A DNA stretch of 64,000 bases, taken from the NCBI RefSeq assembly GCF_033958435.1, contig NC_134167.1:6468001-6532000 (forward strand). Direction: 5' to 3'. The notes under the pieces were generated by a model, which was given only the letters and a program-made list of their open reading frames with translations, did no database searches and had not been told where the DNA came from. The translations under genes were made by a program, and so were the position numbers. Position 1 is the first letter of the stretch, and every line of letters begins with the position of its first letter. Of the stretch, positions 60,561-64,000 are shown piece by piece. Origin of the DNA: Carettochelys insculpta (taxonomy: Eukaryota; Chordata; Testudines; Carettochelyidae).

Positions 60561-62840
60561 ATAGAAATCACAGCTGTAGGGATATAGACAGATGTAGACC
60601 CAGACAGACAAACAGATCTATACCCTAGCCTATCATATTCCTACTTCGGTAATTTTGACACTATGTTGAATTCCTGTTGAAAGGTTGGCTAAGTTAGGAG
60701 AACTGGGTTTCTAGGAAGGACTCTTGGAATTTAGGAATCTTAGGAACTGGGCTATCTGTGCATGAGGAAATTGAGTGAGAACCCATTCAGACTGGTAACG
60801 TAGAAATCATAGGGTTGGGAGAGATCTCAGGAAATTGTTTGACCCCTACCCCTTCCCCCAGCCAGGGTAATTGACAAAGATTCTGTCTGACTCTTCCTGT
60901 TGCTGATGAATAGTTATCACCATCTTTTGGACTTTCAGTGGCCTATGTGAAATGAGTAAATGGGTTCTTGCTCAGGTTCCTAGTACATAGATAGACCTGT
61001 TTCTAACTGACGCATAACTCTGTTCTATAGATCACAGTCATAGTCTGCTCCCTTGTTGGATGTCTGTGACTACAGACTGCCACGCTGTCAAGCAAGAATT
61101 GATTGGGCCATGGAAACTGAACTGTCTTTGACCATTAGAAATATGTTCTTTCTGTGTTGCATGTGGCAGGATGATGAAGAGAGTATTTGAAGTGCTTTTA
61201 CCCTCCATTGTTTCTGTTTTGTGGATAAATAAGAGCTAATTCTCCCAGACTTTCAATCCAGCATTCACTTTACTGAATTAGAGACAGAAAGATGAGTAAA
61301 AATTTGAATGAGGCTCTTGGTAAATTTAGGCAACTTTTTTTTTTTTGGTTGTTTGGTTGGTTTTTTTTGTGGTTTTTTTTGTGCAGTTGTGTCAAATGTG
61401 CTGCCATTATCTTTTCCACATAAAATGTACCTAACTATTCTTTTTGACATTTTGATAAACTAGGTGGTCATAGACAATGGGGGATGTCTAAATTCTGCTA
61501 TCTGTTATGCTGGGAATAATTGGGAGTAGATCCACTGGTTACAATAGAAGCTACATCAGAGTGAAAGTAAGAACAGACCCAGATTCTCTTACTTCAGATT
61601 AGGGTTTTCCCCCTATTTGTTATGAAGAAAAGCAGCCAGAGAAACAGATGGTTTTAACAGATTTTGATAACTGTTCCCATAAAAGGATTTTCTGGTTCCC
61701 AGTGGCTTTCACTTTTCACACAACATAGTTATAAAGAGTCAAAGTTGTTGATTTTTCTGAGCCCAATGGATTTTGCTGATGTGCAGTGCCAAGTTTGGCA
61801 CAAGCCATTTTCTAAGTTTTGCTGTTTCCTCTGGAAATTTTGTTCTCAAACACCAGGAGAGTCAGTAGAGTCACAAGATGAAATTTTGCTTAATAGAGAT
61901 TAGTCTCTGAAGTGACCACACTTACATCACAAATATAACATAGGGTCATAGTGCGTGTGTGAGGATTTGAGGGAAGGTAAGTGTGAAGCCATTAGGATAC
62001 CCACCATGCCTCTTAATTGCCACTAATTGTCACAGGAGAAGTCCTTCAGTTTTAGAAACCAAATTTCTTATACCATAAATGCAAGCAATGAGAAATAAAA
62101 TAATGTCAGGAACCCAGTTTACAGTATTGAGTTTCTGAATTGTTTATTCCAAGTCAAATAATTCTACTATTGCATTGTTTTTCTTGTGTGCTGCTTTTTG
62201 TGCAGTTCTTGTGGGTAGATCTGTGACTTGAAGGACCTTGACAGACCTTAGAAGCTGCACTGCTGTTAATGTGCTTTGAGAACCTGGGATGAAACATGCA
62301 ACTCAGCAGGGCAGACAAGTTTAGATGCATTCAGCAGGTGGACAAATTGTAATGGAAAGATAAGGTCAAAAATCCCAAGTGTGTGTGTTAATTTTAGGTG
62401 CCCATCTTGTGAAATGTCAGGATACTGACAAATGCTAGGTACCCGAAATGAAAAGCGCTTTTTGAAAACTTGTTCATAAATATCTTTCCTGAAATTCTAG
62501 TGATTGACCAGAGACAAGGGAAAACACATCTACTCTGATCCTAAGTTACTCTATGTTCATTAGACAATATTGAAGAGCCTTCTAGACTTCTAATAATAAG
62601 TGTTATCTAACTGCTAGACACTTCCTACTTTCAGTGCCAGAACTACCTGTACTGTTATTTTTCTTTCCATAATTCCCATTTGAAAGCATTTGATATTGAT
62701 ACGAGAAACTGGCATGGTTAATATGTACTAGTTGCCATCTATTTTCTTCTAAATTAAGCAGCCTTCATTTTATCATTAACTATTTTTAAGATTAAGATTT
62801 TGAGTGTCCTGGGTTTACTGAATTTTCTCTTTAATTTCAG

Positions 62841-62864
62841 TCTTTTGCCCCTACTTAAACCACG
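62841..62864 (+). CDS. UNC5D: Candidate 24-nt in-frame micro-exon inside UNC5D ZU5
   Basis: A pyrimidine-rich tract ending tttcag (62822-62840) and a donor gtatgt (62865) bracket 24 nt. Spliced to the 60234-60318 exon (phase 2), it reads S-LLPLLKP-R with no stop and leaves phase 2, exactly restoring the exit phase. It would add eight residues in the early ZU5 loop after ISQGES. I do not recall this insert in the reference mammalian UNC5D protein, so it may be an alternative exon, a lineage-specific exon, or a chance decoy. The evidence is splice signals, phase and open frame only. Confidence 0.5.
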
Positions 62865-63092
62865 GTATGTATCATTTATTAGTTTGTTTGCTCTTCTGCT
62901 GAGTTTAACTTCACGTTTTCTCTCACTGTTGACACTGCAATTCTTTTATCTTGTGATCCTGGCAAATCCCTGATGAAGCAGTGTCAGCCCAGTGCTTGGA
63001 TCTGAGATGTCCAAGGAACTATCAAAACAGTATTAAGTTTAGTTTTGTTTTTTTTACCCTCTGTCACCTTGGCCTCACTTTCCTCTCTGAAT

Positions 63093-63425
63093 TAGGGTAT
63101 GTCTGCACTATGCAGCTTTGAATGGCAAGGCTGTGTTGACACTGTCCTCTAGCTAAAAGTTAGTGTGCATGAACACAGTGCCGACAAAGTACTTCCAGCT
63201 CCAAAGAGCGGCTTTCGCTTTGTCAGCAGGAGCAGAAAGCAGCATTCCATGTGCCCTTGCCATGGCCAAACTTTGACGTTCATATTTGAGCACCTGTGAA
63301 CAACTAAAGTTGTGTTGAGCAAGTTGAAGTGTAGACACTTCTTAGTGTTGAAAGAGTGCCTTGTAGATGAAGCTTTGCTGCAAGACGTGCTTGTCTTTTG
63401 CAGAAGACTAACAACTAAAGTACTT
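63093..63425. mobile_element. Probable MITE-like element
   Basis: It starts agggtatgtctgcactatg, close to the shared end signature of other elements here, and includes 'gaagtgtagacacttctta'. The right end is unclear. Minus-strand ORFs of 93 and 61 codons lie in it and are not protein-like. Confidence 0.45.
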
Positions 63426-63514
63426 ACCACTTGTAGTCATTAAAAATATTTTGGCAACTTCTTGAAACAATAGGCATGTTAACCCAGTGTCCTGACTGAT
63501 TTCAAATCTCTGTA

Positions 63515-63837
63515 CAGGTTGAACCTTTCTCATCCAGCACCCTCAGGACATGACTGGTGCTGGATGAGAGAATTTTCCAAACCATGGGAGGTCAACATTG
63601 TCTATCACATTATCAACACTTCTAAGAGCTGAGTATGCAGTAGAAGACATTTGTGGATAAATTACAACTAAACAGCACAGAACACTGGGAGTCAGGGCTG
63701 GTGGCTGTGAACAAACTTTATGGGACTGCGGGAAACTTTGCCATACCCATGATAAGTGGTCATCCAGATAACTAAAATCATGCTGGATTACAGATGTTGC
63801 CAGATGATACAGTTCTGGATTAGAGAGGTTCAACCTG
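63515..63837. mobile_element. Tigger-like non-autonomous DNA element, copy 2 (inverted)
   Basis: The ends are caggttgaacctttctcatc and the inverse of caggttgaacctctctaatc, flanked on both sides by TA, the target duplication of Tc1/mariner elements. The interior matches the inverse of the 9052-9377 copy ('aacagcacagaacactggg', 'ggtggctgtgaacaaactt'). A 96-codon minus-strand ORF within it is incidental. Confidence 0.75.
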
Positions 63838-64000
63838 TATTATTTTTTTAAAATTGAGTAGTCTTCTGGATTATAAAGCAAAAGAGACCAGGGATCACTG
63901 AATTTGGCCTTCTGTATAACATAAGCCCTAAGACTTGCATGAATTCCAGATTGAACTACAACACACATTTTAGAGGGAAAAGAATCCAATCTCGATTTAA

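Larger units (their letters stand above)
24535..62864 (+). other. UNC5D: UNC5D gene, middle portion (netrin receptor)
   Basis: Seven exons, and possibly an eighth, form one collinear reading frame on the + strand. UNC5 proteins are single-pass dependence receptors for netrins; UNC5D also binds FLRT proteins and acts in neuronal migration and survival (family knowledge). Domain order seen: end of Ig2, two TSP1 repeats, juxtamembrane micro-exon, transmembrane helix, cytoplasmic linker, start of ZU5. Phases are 0 into the first exon, 1 at every junction through 60234, and 2 after 60318. Introns run 0.9, 2.1, 10.6, 10.7, 5.3, 5.0 and 2.5 kb. The frame stays open across all joins and each splice site is GT-AG, so the gene looks functional. 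Exons for the signal peptide, Ig1, first half of Ig2, rest of ZU5, UPA and death domain were not found. Transcription probably spans the whole window. Confidence 0.96.
60319..64000 (+). other. UNC5D intron(s) downstream of the ZU5 exon, to window end
   Basis: It holds a retroposon (60464), T- and G-rich simple sequence (61331-61382), the candidate micro-exon (62841), a MITE-like block (63093) and a Tigger-like element (63515). In 60565-61330 and 61385-62835 nothing is recognisable. The next constitutive ZU5 exon was not found. Confidence 0.6.

Noticed and set aside
1..64000. CRISPR arrays, operons, phage or other microbial systems
   Set aside because: No regularly spaced repeats or compact gene clusters; the intron–exon structure and CR1/MIR content are vertebrate.

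Overview
This is a vertebrate genomic window, most likely from a turtle (a crocodilian is the main alternative). The repeat mix supports that. It has CR1 LINEs in several age classes, old MIR-type SINEs, a retroposon beginning like 'gtatcagagaggtagccg', and many short DNA elements whose ends read like 'ggctatgtctacactag'. No prokaryotic, plastid or mitochondrial signature is present, and no complete gene lies in the window.

The only host gene supported is the netrin-receptor gene UNC5D, on the + strand, seen as its middle part. Seven coding exons with GT-AG borders and compatible phases can be placed: second half of Ig domain 2 (24535-24715), first thrombospondin type-1 repeat (25592-25759), second repeat (27883-28047), an 11-codon micro-exon (38599-38631), transmembrane exon (49284-49469), cytoplasmic linker plus start of ZU5 (54817-55194), and a short ZU5 exon (60234-60318). 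An eighth, 24-nt in-frame candidate micro-exon lies at 62841-62864. The 5' exons (signal peptide, Ig1, first half of Ig2) and 3' exons (rest of ZU5, UPA, death domain) were not found and should lie outside. The paralogue call rests on the transmembrane and linker exons and on the DKKPLHEIKPQ micro-exon, which read as UNC5D rather than UNC5A, B or C.

Layout: 1-24534 is upstream intron with MITE-like elements, three hAT-like copies (two here, one at 48.3 kb), a 5'-truncated CR1 of about 2.7 kb on the minus strand (11994-14867, interrupted by a small retroposon), and MIR fragments. 24535-28047 is the compact exon cluster for the ectodomain. 28048-49283 is two 10.5-kb introns around the micro-exon, with old CR1 pieces, a 440-bp near-perfect palindrome and a probable LTR. 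49284-62864 holds the cytoplasmic exons separated by 2.5-5.3 kb introns. 62865-64000 is intron with two more DNA elements.

No undescribed multi-gene system is visible. The observations most worth checking are the two small in-frame exons, the long palindrome about 1 kb downstream of the micro-exon, the nested and inverted transposon insertions, and a terminal signature shared by elements with unrelated interiors. All comparisons to known families are from memory, with no database search.
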